From contig CAZYWK010000026.1 of NCBI GenBank assembly GCA_964651825.1, positions 1-44,999 of the forward strand: a stretch of 44,999 bases of DNA, in the 5' to 3' direction. Source of the DNA: Sva-07 sp964651825 (GTDB lineage: Bacteria; Actinomycetota; Acidimicrobiia; Acidimicrobiales; Ilumatobacteraceae). The position numbers were made by a program, and so were the translations under genes. Within the stretch, counting starts at the first letter, position 1. Every line of letters begins with the position of its first letter. Of the stretch, positions 31,578 through 39,443 are shown piece after piece. The notes beneath the pieces are model-generated. The model did not search any database. It had not been told where the DNA came from and saw only the letters and a list, made by a program, of their open reading frames with translations.

Positions 31578-32002
31578 CGACCGTCCCGCATTCGCGCCCC
31601 GACGCGCGAGTGCTCCCCGAACCGACGTGGGAGTCGCAATCGTTCTGGCAGGGCGGCGCCGACGACCAGCTGCTCATCCACCGCTGCCAGTCCTGCCACC
31701 GGCTGTTCCATCCACCGGCACCGGCGTGCTTTCGTTGCCGCAGCACCGACGTCGCTCCCGAGCCGGTATCTGGGCGCGCCACCGTGGCCGCGGTGAGCGT
31801 GAACGTGCACCAGTGGTTGCCCGGATTCACCCCGCCGTACGCGGTTGTGATTGTCGAACTCGACGACGACCCGACGGTTCGTCTGACCACCAACGTCGTC
31901 GACTGCGACCCCTGGGACGTGCACATCGGCATGGCGGTTGCCGTGCGGTTCGAGCGATGGGACGACACCTGGATTCCGGTCTTCGTGCCGGTGGCGCCGT
32001 GA
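31574..32002 (+). CDS. DUF35 OB-fold protein with zinc ribbon
   Basis: 142 residues. A rubredoxin-like zinc ribbon with C38, C41, C52 and C55 (HRCQSC and ACFRC) is followed by an OB fold (about 65-135). Proteins of this type partner with thiolase-like enzymes. In steroid side-chain degradation the DUF35 domain of ChsH2 binds Ltp2 to form a retro-aldolase. The gene lies directly before a thiolase-like gene and overlaps both neighbours (GTGA on each side), so a stable two-subunit complex with that protein is very likely. Confidence 0.85.
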   Translation: MTTVPHSRPDARVLPEPTWESQSFWQGGADDQLLIHRCQSCHRLFHPPAPACFRCRSTDVAPEPVSGRATVAAVSVNVHQWLPGFTPPYAVVIVELDDDPTVRLTTNVVDCDPWDVHIGMAVAVRFERWDDTWIPVFVPVAP

Positions 32003-33198
32003 CTCGCGCTGCGAACCCGCTCGGCGGCAATGCCGTCGTCACCGGAATCGGTGTCTCACAGATCGGCCGGCGGCTCGGCCGCTCCGGCCTGGCCCTCACG
32101 GTGGAGGCGTGTCTCCGAGCGATCGAAGGCGCCGGGCTCAGCCCCGACGACATCGACGGTGTGGCATCGTATCCGGGGCCCGCCGGCGGCGGCCCAGGGT
32201 TCAGCGGTGCCGGCTCGACTCAGCTCCACGACGCACTCGGCCTGCGCACCCGCTGGCACCTCGGCACCGGTGAGACCGCCGGCCAGCTCGGCCCGGTGAT
32301 GGACGCCGCTCTGGCGGTCGCCTCCGGTGTGGTCGACCACGTCGTCTGCTTCCGTTCGGTCTGGGAGTCGACCGCCCAGCAGGGCGGCAGCCGCGCCGAC
32401 TCGCTCAGCCGTGGGCCGAAACGCATGGGCGGAATGATGGAGTTCACCGCACCGTACGGGGCCCTCTCGGCATCGACGTGGGTGGCGATGCTTGCCAGCC
32501 GGTACATGCACGACCACGGCCTGACTCGCGAGCAGCTGGCCCAGATCGCCCTGACCTGCCGCCGCCACGCGGCCGGAAACCCCGATGCGGTGTACCGGGA
32601 TCCACTCTCGATGGAGGACTACCTCGAGGCGCGGATGATCTCGACGCCCCTGTGTCTGTACGACTGCGACGTCCCCGCCGACGGCGCGGTCGCGGTGATC
32701 GTGTCGCGCCGCGAAGCCTCGGCCGGGCTTCGCCGTCCTCCGGTCACCATCGAAGCGTTCGGTGCCGGCCTGTACGAGCGACACACCTGGGACCAACGTG
32801 CCGACCTCACCACGATGGCCGCCCACGACGCCGCACACTCGATGTGGGAGCAGACGACCATCCGGCCCACAGACGTGGACATCACGGAGCTGTACGACGG
32901 ATTCAGCTACCTGACGCTGCAGTGGATCGAGGCCCTCGGGTTCTGCGAACACGGCCAGGCCGGGCGCTACGTCGAAGGAGGCGAGCGGATCGGCCTCGAC
33001 GGCGAACGTCCGCTCAACACCAACGGCGGCCAACTGTCGGGCGGCCGCCTGCACGGGCTCGGCTTCCTCTACGAGGCGTGCGTCCAGCTGTGGCGGGAGG
33101 GCGGCGAACGGCAGGTCGCAAAGGACGTCGAGGTCGCCGTCGCCGCCGCCGGCGGGGGACCGATCGCCGGCTGCCTGCTCGTCAGTCGGCGTGCGTGA
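31999..33198 (+). CDS. Thiolase-like (SCP-x/Ltp2-type) protein, probable retro-aldolase partner of DUF35
   Basis: 399 residues with the thiolase fold. The segment that carries the nucleophile Cys in true thiolases (CASG) reads GTGETAG here, so ordinary thiolysis is unlikely. The C-terminal region TNGGQLSGGRLHGLGFLYEA is typical of the SCP-x/Ltp2 group. Together with the adjacent DUF35 protein it matches the Ltp2-ChsH2 arrangement, where the pair cleaves a beta-hydroxyacyl-CoA side chain releasing a ketone and acyl-CoA. That function is inferred by family analogy. It starts at GTG 31999 and its last 17 bases overlap the convergent SDR gene. Confidence 0.82.
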   Translation: MTRAANPLGGNAVVTGIGVSQIGRRLGRSGLALTVEACLRAIEGAGLSPDDIDGVASYPGPAGGGPGFSGAGSTQLHDALGLRTRWHLGTGETAGQLGPVMDAALAVASGVVDHVVCFRSVWESTAQQGGSRADSLSRGPKRMGGMMEFTAPYGALSASTWVAMLASRYMHDHGLTREQLAQIALTCRRHAAGNPDAVYRDPLSMEDYLEARMISTPLCLYDCDVPADGAVAVIVSRREASAGLRRPPVTIEAFGAGLYERHTWDQRADLTTMAAHDAAHSMWEQTTIRPTDVDITELYDGFSYLTLQWIEALGFCEHGQAGRYVEGGERIGLDGERPLNTNGGQLSGGRLHGLGFLYEACVQLWREGGERQVAKDVEVAVAAAGGGPIAGCLLVSRRA

Positions 33199-33964
33199 CG
33201 GCCGCCGCGCCGCTGCCGAACGAACGCACGTGGATCACGTCGATTATCTGCCCCTGCGGTCGGGTCAGCAGGAACACGAACGCGTCCGCCATCCACGACG
33301 CATCCATGCCAGGACCAGCAACGCGCGTCAGGTAGCCGCTGGCCACCCACTCGGGGTACGCCGCGGCCACCTCATCTGGTTCGAAGTTGTCGCCGAAGCC
33401 GGTGGCGGCCACGGACCCCGAGGTCAGTCTGCTGACGCGGATGCTCTCCGGCTTGAGCTCGTGGGTCATCTGCCGGGCGAACACCTCCAAGCCACCCTTC
33501 GACGCCCCGTAGAGCACCATGCGGGGCAGATAATCGTCGACGATCTCCGACGAGACGTACACGATGTCGCCACCGCCGGCCGCCCGCAGCAACGGCACGG
33601 CCGCCCGGGTGGCGAACACGGGGCCGAGCAGGTTGACGCCGAACACGGTGGCGATGTCGTCGTCGGTGGCGTCCTCGATCCGTCGGATCCGCGCCACTCC
33701 GGCGACGTAGAGCAACGCATCGATCCGGCCGAACCGATCGCCGATCCGAGCGAACGCGCCGCGCACGCTGTCGGGCTGCGCCAGGTCGCACTGGATCGCC
33801 ATCGCACCATGGCCGACCTCGTCGGCGGCCTCGTTGAGACGATCCAGCCCGCGGGCGAGCATCACCACCTCGGCGCCCTCCGCCGCGCAGCGCGCGGCGA
33901 CCGCTCGACCCATCCCCGCCGAGGCGCCAGCCACGACCACGATCTTGCTGTCCAGTTGCCCCAT
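33182..33964 (-). CDS. Short-chain dehydrogenase/reductase
   Basis: 260 residues. The classical motifs are AGASAGMG (cofactor loop), LLYVAGVA (in place of NNAG), VSSEIVDD (Ser) and YGASKGG (Tyr, Lys). It probably oxidises a hydroxyl group or reduces a ketone of a pathway intermediate. ATG 33964 has AAGGGGG 5 bases upstream. The operator at 34011 serves this gene and the divergent P450. The 3' end overlaps the end of the thiolase-like gene on the other strand by 17 bases. Confidence 0.87.
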   Translation of the reverse strand: MGQLDSKIVVVAGASAGMGRAVAARCAAEGAEVVMLARGLDRLNEAADEVGHGAMAIQCDLAQPDSVRGAFARIGDRFGRIDALLYVAGVARIRRIEDATDDDIATVFGVNLLGPVFATRAAVPLLRAAGGGDIVYVSSEIVDDYLPRMVLYGASKGGLEVFARQMTHELKPESIRVSRLTSGSVAATGFGDNFEPDEVAAAYPEWVASGYLTRVAGPGMDASWMADAFVFLLTRPQGQIIDVIHVRSFGSGAAAVTHAD

Positions 33965-34010
33965 CGATGCCCCCTTGTTCTTGCCCGACGGCGGTTTGCG
34001 CCCACCGATT

Positions 34011-34026
34011 AAATAGGTTACCTTTT
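34011..34026. promoter_or_regulatory. 16-bp operator shared by divergent SDR and P450 genes
   Basis: AAATAGGTTACCTTTT with a perfect left arm and a weaker right arm. It is 46 bases from the SDR start and 83 from the P450 start, and can serve both directions. Confidence 0.6.
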
Positions 34027-34109
34027 AAAAGTCAAGGCACCACGAGTGTTCCGACGGCACGCAATCAGGGGGACCTGCGCGGGACACCGCTGAGGGGAGA
34101 GGAACACCG

Positions 34110-35324
34110 ATGACCGATGTCCAGCCAGTGCTGAACAATCCGACCGGGTGCCCAGTGGTCGACTATGCGGACCTGAACGTGCCGATGGCGCCTGCCGGAT
34201 GGCACTTCGACAACTTCGACGCCAAGCGCGAGGAGGCGCCGATCCACACCGGCGCGGGAGGCGGTCAGCAGTACTTCCTGTTGACCCGCATGGACGACAT
34301 CCGCAAGGCGTACCAGAGCACCGACGTGTTCTCGAACTCCTCGGTGACCGTCGCCGACCCCAACCCCGTGTACCGCTGGATTCCCGAGATGCTGGACGGG
34401 CATCTCCACACGGCGTGGCGGCAGATGTTGACGCCACTGTGGTCGCCCGGCTCCATCGACAAGATGAAGCCGAAGCTGCGACAGCGCTTCGGCGAGGTCC
34501 TCGACGACATCGCTCAGCGAGGTGAGTGCGACATCGTCACCGACGTCGCGCTGCTGTTTCCGAACGTGATCTTCATGGACCTGATGGGCCTGCCGCGGGC
34601 CGACGCCGCACAGTTCCAGCAGTGGGAGATGGACATCCTGCACGGCGATCGGACGTCGGCCGGGAGCGGCGATCGGCGGATGGCGGCGATGATGGCGGTC
34701 GTCGGCTACTTCGTGGAGCTGATCGCCGAACGCCGCAAATCGCCGTCGGACGATCTGCTCAGCTTCGTGCTGGACAAACAGATCGACGGCGAGGACATCC
34801 CCGAGCAGGACCTGCTCGACTTCTGTCTGCTGATGTTCATGGCCGGGCTCGACACCGTGGCGACCCAGATCACCTTCAACTTCTGGCACCTGGCCACGCA
34901 TCCCGACGACCGCCAACGCCTGCTCGCCCAACCGGAGCTCTGGCCGACCGCAATCGAGGAGCTGCTCCGCTACTACGCGTTCGTCACTCCATCGCGCAAA
35001 GTGCTCCACGACACCGAGATCTTGGGTTGCCCGGTAGCCGCCGGGACGATGGTCCACCTGCCGTTGGTGAGCGGCAACCGCGACCCGCGCGTGTTCGACG
35101 ACGCCGACAAGGTGGTGATCGACCGACAGTCGAATCGGCACATCGCCTTCGGTGCCGGGCCCCACCGCTGCCTCGGCGTCAACCTCGCCCGTGAGGAACT
35201 CCTCGTCGCCATGACGATGTGGCACGAGCGGATTCCCAACTACCGGATCGCACCCGGATTCGAGGTCGAAGAGCACGGTGGCCAGGTCGGCATCGGCAGC
35301 CTCAAAGTGGTGTGGGACATCTGA
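34110..35324 (+). CDS. Cytochrome P450 monooxygenase (first of two)
   Basis: 404 residues, normal for soluble bacterial P450s. The I-helix oxygen-activation motif is MAGLDTVATQ, an alternative to AGxDT/T. The ExxR is in EELLRYY, and the heme loop FGAGPHRCLG has its thiolate Cys near 354. It hydroxylates a hydrophobic substrate using two electrons from a ferredoxin/reductase not encoded here. ATG 34110 has GAGGGGAGAGG upstream. The next gene begins only 17 bases downstream, so the two are probably co-expressed. The sequence differs clearly from the second P450 at 42323. Confidence 0.93.
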   Translation: MTDVQPVLNNPTGCPVVDYADLNVPMAPAGWHFDNFDAKREEAPIHTGAGGGQQYFLLTRMDDIRKAYQSTDVFSNSSVTVADPNPVYRWIPEMLDGHLHTAWRQMLTPLWSPGSIDKMKPKLRQRFGEVLDDIAQRGECDIVTDVALLFPNVIFMDLMGLPRADAAQFQQWEMDILHGDRTSAGSGDRRMAAMMAVVGYFVELIAERRKSPSDDLLSFVLDKQIDGEDIPEQDLLDFCLLMFMAGLDTVATQITFNFWHLATHPDDRQRLLAQPELWPTAIEELLRYYAFVTPSRKVLHDTEILGCPVAAGTMVHLPLVSGNRDPRVFDDADKVVIDRQSNRHIAFGAGPHRCLGVNLAREELLVAMTMWHERIPNYRIAPGFEVEEHGGQVGIGSLKVVWDI

Positions 35325-35341
35325 GCCAGGTGAACGACCGC

Positions 35342-36427
35342 ATGACCGACTCCATCACCGACCCGGACATCCTGCCGACCGAGGACACCCCGTTCACCGA
35401 GGCAGACGACTGCTATCACCCGCCGGTCTCCGACGATCGCTACCTCGTCGAGACGACGTGGTGGTCGCTCAACGTGCCAGAGCTGCGCCTCGGTGCGTGG
35501 CTGCACAGCCAGTACCACGTCAACCTCGGCACCTGCACATGGCGCGTGTTCGCGTGGGACCCGAGCGCGTCGGATCCTGACGAACTTGCCTATTACCGGG
35601 TCGTGGAGCAGGCGCCGATGCCCGCCGAACCCGACCTGCGAAACATCACGTTCCCCGGTGGTGGTTTCTCGGTGACGATGCTCGACCCGCTCACGAACTA
35701 TCGCATCGCCTACGCCGACGCCGAACGCGACTTCGCCATCGAGATCGAACACCGCAGCGTGCATCCGCCGCACCGCTTCACGCCGGGCCAACCGCCGATG
35801 ATGTCCAGCCCCCACCTCGACCAACTCGGACACGTGACGGGCACGCTGACGCTGCGCGGCGAACGAATCCCCGTCGACTGCTTCTCGATCCGCGACCGCA
35901 CGTGGGGGCCGCGCGGCGGCAGCCACGACACCAGCCGCAAGCCGGAGTACCAGCGCGGCGAATATCGCGTGCTGCACCCCGGTGGGCCGCGCTGGCGCGA
36001 GGTCGAGCGCCAACGCGGACGAGGTCGGATCCAGTACATGTTCGGTCATGCCGACGAGACGACCGGCTTCCTCGGTTTCCTCCGGCCCCAGGACGGCAAC
36101 GCCGCCGGGTGGTCGCCGGTACACGTCGGCTGGTTGCTCCAGGACGGAACGTTCGGGCACCTCGACGCCGATCGGAGTCGGATGCGCGTCTATCGCGACG
36201 TCGACACCGGCCTCACCGCCCAGATCGAAGCCGAGCTCGTCGACCGCGACGGACGTTCGATGCGCGCCGAAGGGACTGCCGTGAGCCGCATCGCCGAACG
36301 CACCGCCGGAGGTCATTCGCTGATGCGCTGGGACCTCGGTGACCGGGTGGGATGGGGCGAGGACCAGGACGTGTGGCGGGGCGATCACTTCGCCGACCTG
36401 CGAGCCGCGCTGCACGCCGTTCGCTGA
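35342..36427 (+). CDS. Uncharacterised DUF7064/DUF7065-like (lipocalin-type) protein
   Basis: 361 residues, rich in Trp, Arg and His, with no signal peptide or membrane segment. The phrases LRGERIPVDCFSIRDRTWGP, SHDTSRKPEY and FGHADETTG recall actinobacterial proteins of the DUF7064/DUF7065 group, which look like tandem lipocalin-like (AttH-related) beta barrels. I give this family name from memory and with caution. A barrel could bind or isomerise a steroid- or terpenoid-like ligand. A GTG at 35330 is an alternative start. It is convergent with the acyl-CoA dehydrogenase, 37 bases away, in a stretch with five GTTCGC copies. Confidence 0.6.
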   Translation: MTDSITDPDILPTEDTPFTEADDCYHPPVSDDRYLVETTWWSLNVPELRLGAWLHSQYHVNLGTCTWRVFAWDPSASDPDELAYYRVVEQAPMPAEPDLRNITFPGGGFSVTMLDPLTNYRIAYADAERDFAIEIEHRSVHPPHRFTPGQPPMMSSPHLDQLGHVTGTLTLRGERIPVDCFSIRDRTWGPRGGSHDTSRKPEYQRGEYRVLHPGGPRWREVERQRGRGRIQYMFGHADETTGFLGFLRPQDGNAAGWSPVHVGWLLQDGTFGHLDADRSRMRVYRDVDTGLTAQIEAELVDRDGRSMRAEGTAVSRIAERTAGGHSLMRWDLGDRVGWGEDQDVWRGDHFADLRAALHAVR

Positions 36428-36464
36428 ACCGTTCGCCGCTTCTGGTTCGCTGCGTCCGGTTCGC

Positions 36465-37798
36465 CTACTTGGGTTCGCGCGGTAGTCCGAGCACGCGCTC
36501 GCCGAGCAGGTTGCGCTGGATCTGGTGGGTCCCACCAGCGANNNNNNNNNNNNNNNNNNNNNNNNNNNNNNNNNNNNNNNNNNNNNNNNNNNNNNNNNNN
36601 NNNNNNNNNNNNNNNNNNNNNNNNNNNNNNNNNNNNNNNNNCCGAGCACGCGCTCGCCGAGCAGGTTGCGCTGGATCTGGTGGGTCCCACCAGCGATGGT
36701 CGCCTGCCGCGTCACGTTGAGCGAGTGGCTCGTGACGTCGCCGTCGGGATCCGACGCATCCCAGGCACAGCCGGCCATGCCCATCAGGTCGCTCACCAGT
36801 TCGGCGCACGACTGCTCGAGCGTGCCCGCGGCGAGTTTCATCATCGATCCGGCCGCAGGGTGGCCCCCGGCGAGCACACCCTGCTGGTAGCGGTCGCGAG
36901 TCCACTCGAGGATCCGTTCAGCGCTGACCAGCGCGGCAAGTCGCTGGCGCACGACGGCGTCGCCGCGACGTCCGGCCACGTCGGCGGCGCTCAGCAACTG
37001 CCGGTGGCGCCGGCCGCCGCCTGATCCGCCCATGTACCCGGACCGCTCGCCACCGAGCGTGCCCTGCGAGACACCCCAACCGAGATTGACGTCGCCGAGC
37101 ACGGCACCGGCATCCAATCGGACACCTTCGAGGAACACCTCGTTGAAATGGCGGCCGCCGGCGATGTCGACCAGCGGTCGTACGATCACGCCCGCGGAGG
37201 TCATCGGCAGGACGAACATCGTGATACCGGTGTGGGGCTTGGCCGCGTCCGGGTCGGTCCGCGCCAGGAGCAGTCCGAACTCGGCATCGGCCGCGTACGA
37301 CGACCAGACCTTCTGTCCGTCGATCACCCACTGATCTCCGTCGCGGGCAGCGCGCGTGCGGAGCGAGACGAGGTCCGAACCAGCGTCAGGCTCGGAGAAC
37401 AGCTGACACCACCGTTCGTCGCCGGCGATCAGCGGCGGCAAGTACCGCTGCTTCTGCTCCTCGGTACCGGCGGCGAGGATCGTGGCCGCGGCAAGGTGAA
37501 TGCCGATGCCGAGCGGACGGAGCGACGGAGCGTCGAACGATGCCAATTCGGCGTCGACCGCCTTGGCGTGGATCCGGCTGAGCCCCCGACCGCCGTACTC
37601 AGTCGGCAGCTGCACGCCGGCGAAGCCTCCCGCCGCCAGCTCGCGTTGCAGGTGGCGTGCCGCCTCGACGGCGGCGTCGTGGTCATGGGTACGGGCGATG
37701 ATGTCGACCCGGTCGTCATCGGCCAGCGGATCACGGAGCGGGTATCGAGCAGCGAGGAACTCGTGCACGGCGGTACGAAATTCCTCGACGTTGATCAC
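36465..37798 (-). CDS. Acyl-CoA dehydrogenase interrupted by an assembly gap
   Basis: As given, the gene is broken by 100 N and a duplicated 55-bp end. Removing 155 bases (the N run plus one copy) restores one frame of 393 codons (392 residues), a normal length. Visible are the FAD/substrate motif FSEPDAGSDL, DGQKVWSSYA and the C-terminal IAGGTHQIQRNLLGER. The usual catalytic Glu position reads AGG, so the base lies elsewhere or a partner subunit is needed, as in mycobacterial steroid FadE complexes. The GTG at 37798 is chosen because sequence further upstream is the operator at 37806, seven bases away, implying a leaderless message. It is divergent from a FadD-type gene. Confidence 0.85.
36487..36696. 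repeat. 55-bp identical contig ends around an N run
   Basis: 36487-36541 and 36642-36696 are identical over 55 bases and are separated only by N. This is the pattern of two contigs that overlap but were scaffolded without being merged, not a biological repeat. Confidence 0.9.
36542..36641. other. Scaffold gap of exactly 100 N
   Basis: A run of 100 N, the conventional placeholder for a gap of unknown size. Flanking sequence shows that the true gap is most likely negative (an overlap of 55 bases). Confidence 0.98.
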
Positions 37799-37805
37799 GT
37801 CGATA

Positions 37806-37821
37806 AAATAGGTCACTGTTT
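37806..37821 (-). promoter_or_regulatory. 16-bp operator of the acyl-CoA dehydrogenase gene
   Basis: AAATAGGTCACTGTTT, 7 bases before the GTG at 37798. On the minus strand it offers TATTTT as a -10 box. Confidence 0.65.
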
Positions 37822-37865
37822 CGACTTCGGCAAACTCAGAAGGCTGCTCTCGACAATCCCGAGAC

Positions 37866-37881
37866 AAATAGGTTACTGTTT
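37866..37881 (+). promoter_or_regulatory. 16-bp operator of the acyl-CoA synthetase operon
   Basis: AAATAGGTTACTGTTT, ending 5 bases before the ATG at 37887, so the message is probably leaderless. It is 60 bases from the copy at 37806, the same start-to-start distance as in the divergent pair 26665/26725. Confidence 0.68.
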
Positions 37882-37886
37882 TAGCA

Positions 37887-39443
37887 ATGAACAGTCCGTG
37901 GGATCGCCGGCTCGGTTTCTGGTGGATCACCGAGGATCAACCCGACGCCCCGGCGATTCTCGAGAGCCCCGACGGTCCCCGGACCTACGGGGAACTGGCG
38001 GGTGACGCCCATCAGCTCGTCCACCTGTGGCGGTCGATGGGCATCGAAGCGGGAGACGTGGTGGCAGCGCTCGTCGACAACGGCAACACGCTCATCGAGT
38101 GCGCGCTGGCCACGCACGAGGCCGGGCTCCAATTCACGCCGCTCAACACCCACCTGACGGCTCACGAGCTGACGACGATCATGGATCACTCGGGCTGCAA
38201 GGTGCTCGTCGCCGGCGCACGATTCGCACCGTTGCTCGCCGGACTCGACAGCGTCGGGTCGGGGTTGCGCGTGCTGACGGTCGGCGAAGTCGACGGCTTC
38301 CAGTCGCTTGCGTCGGCCCGCCGCGACATGCCGAGGTCGACGCCAGCCGATCGGCTGCCCGGAAGCCTGTTCGTGTACACGTCCGGGACCACCGGACGGC
38401 CGAAGGGGATTCGTCGTCCGATCCCGCCGGGTGACCCCGACCAGCTCGCCAACGCCAACGCCGTCTTCGGTCGCGCCTTCGACTTCCACCCGTTCGACGG
38501 TCCGATGCTCGTCAGCACGGGCATGTTCCACGGTGGATCGCACAGCTACTACATGGGCGGTCTCAACGTCGGCCACGCGCTCGTGATCATGGATCGCTTC
38601 GAACCCGAGCGCACCTTGCAGCTCATCGAGCAGTACCGCGTCCGCACCGCCTACATGGTGCCGACGCAGTTCCACCGTCTCTTGCAGCTGCCGCCCGAAG
38701 TGCGCGAGCGGTACGACCACTCGAGTCTCCACTCCGTCGTCCACTCCGCGGCGCCCTGTCCGCCCGAGGTGAAGGCGCGGATGATGGAGTGGTGGGGCCC
38801 GGTGATCTGGGAGACCTACGGCGGCATGGAGGGCGCGGCGACGATCGCCAAGCCGCACCGCTGGCTCGAGAAGCCGGGGACCGTCGGTCGGTCGATTCGT
38901 GGCGTCCGGCTACTGATCCTCGACGAGGACGGCAACGAGGTGCCGGCCGGCACCGTCGGCCAGGTCTACATGGAGAACGGCGTCGGGTTCAGCTATCACG
39001 ACGACCCGGACGAGACCGACCGCGTCCATCGGGGTAAGCAGTTCACGCTCGGCGATCTCGGCCACCTCGACGACGACGGCTACCTGTTCATCGACGGCCG
39101 CGCCAAGGACATGATCATCACCGGCGGCACGAACGTGTACCCGGCCGAAATCGAAGCGGCGCTGTTGCTGCATCCCGACATCGTCGACACCGGCGTGTTC
39201 GGCGTGCCGGACCCGGACTGGGGCGAGTCGATCGTGGCAGCCGTCCAGCTCCGGCCGGGCGTCGACGCGAGCGCGGAGACGGAAGCCGCGTTGATCGCGT
39301 TCTGTCGCGAGCGGCTCGCCAGTTACAAGTGCCCGCGCCGCTGGGAGTTCCGCGAGGACCTGCCGCGCACCGAGGCCGGGAAGCTCTACAAGCAGCAGCT
39401 CCGCGACGAGTTCATCGACACACAGGGGGAACCATCGAGATGA
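37887..39443 (+). CDS. FadD-type acyl-CoA synthetase A
   Basis: 518 residues. The AMP-binding signature VYTSGTTGRPKG is near 163-174. The middle motif WETYGGMEG, the hinge GDLGHLDDDGYLFIDGRAKD and the C-terminal lysine region RTEAGKLYK complete an active-looking ligase. It makes acyl-CoA from an acid, ATP and CoA. It is clearly related to the ligase at 40778: both share VPTxFxR, SSL..V.H.AAPCP and WWGP segments. ATG 37887 lies 5 bases after an operator. The stop overlaps the hotdog gene as ATGA. Confidence 0.9.
   Translation: MNSPWDRRLGFWWITEDQPDAPAILESPDGPRTYGELAGDAHQLVHLWRSMGIEAGDVVAALVDNGNTLIECALATHEAGLQFTPLNTHLTAHELTTIMDHSGCKVLVAGARFAPLLAGLDSVGSGLRVLTVGEVDGFQSLASARRDMPRSTPADRLPGSLFVYTSGTTGRPKGIRRPIPPGDPDQLANANAVFGRAFDFHPFDGPMLVSTGMFHGGSHSYYMGGLNVGHALVIMDRFEPERTLQLIEQYRVRTAYMVPTQFHRLLQLPPEVRERYDHSSLHSVVHSAAPCPPEVKARMMEWWGPVIWETYGGMEGAATIAKPHRWLEKPGTVGRSIRGVRLLILDEDGNEVPAGTVGQVYMENGVGFSYHDDPDETDRVHRGKQFTLGDLGHLDDDGYLFIDGRAKDMIITGGTNVYPAEIEAALLLHPDIVDTGVFGVPDPDWGESIVAAVQLRPGVDASAETEAALIAFCRERLASYKCPRRWEFREDLPRTEAGKLYKQQLRDEFIDTQGEPSR

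Noticed and set aside
35240..37930. 896-codon minus-strand frame joining the dehydrogenase to sequence beyond the N run
   Set aside because: The join exists only because N codons are read through and the 55-bp overlap shifts the frame. The left part is antisense to the DUF7064-like gene.
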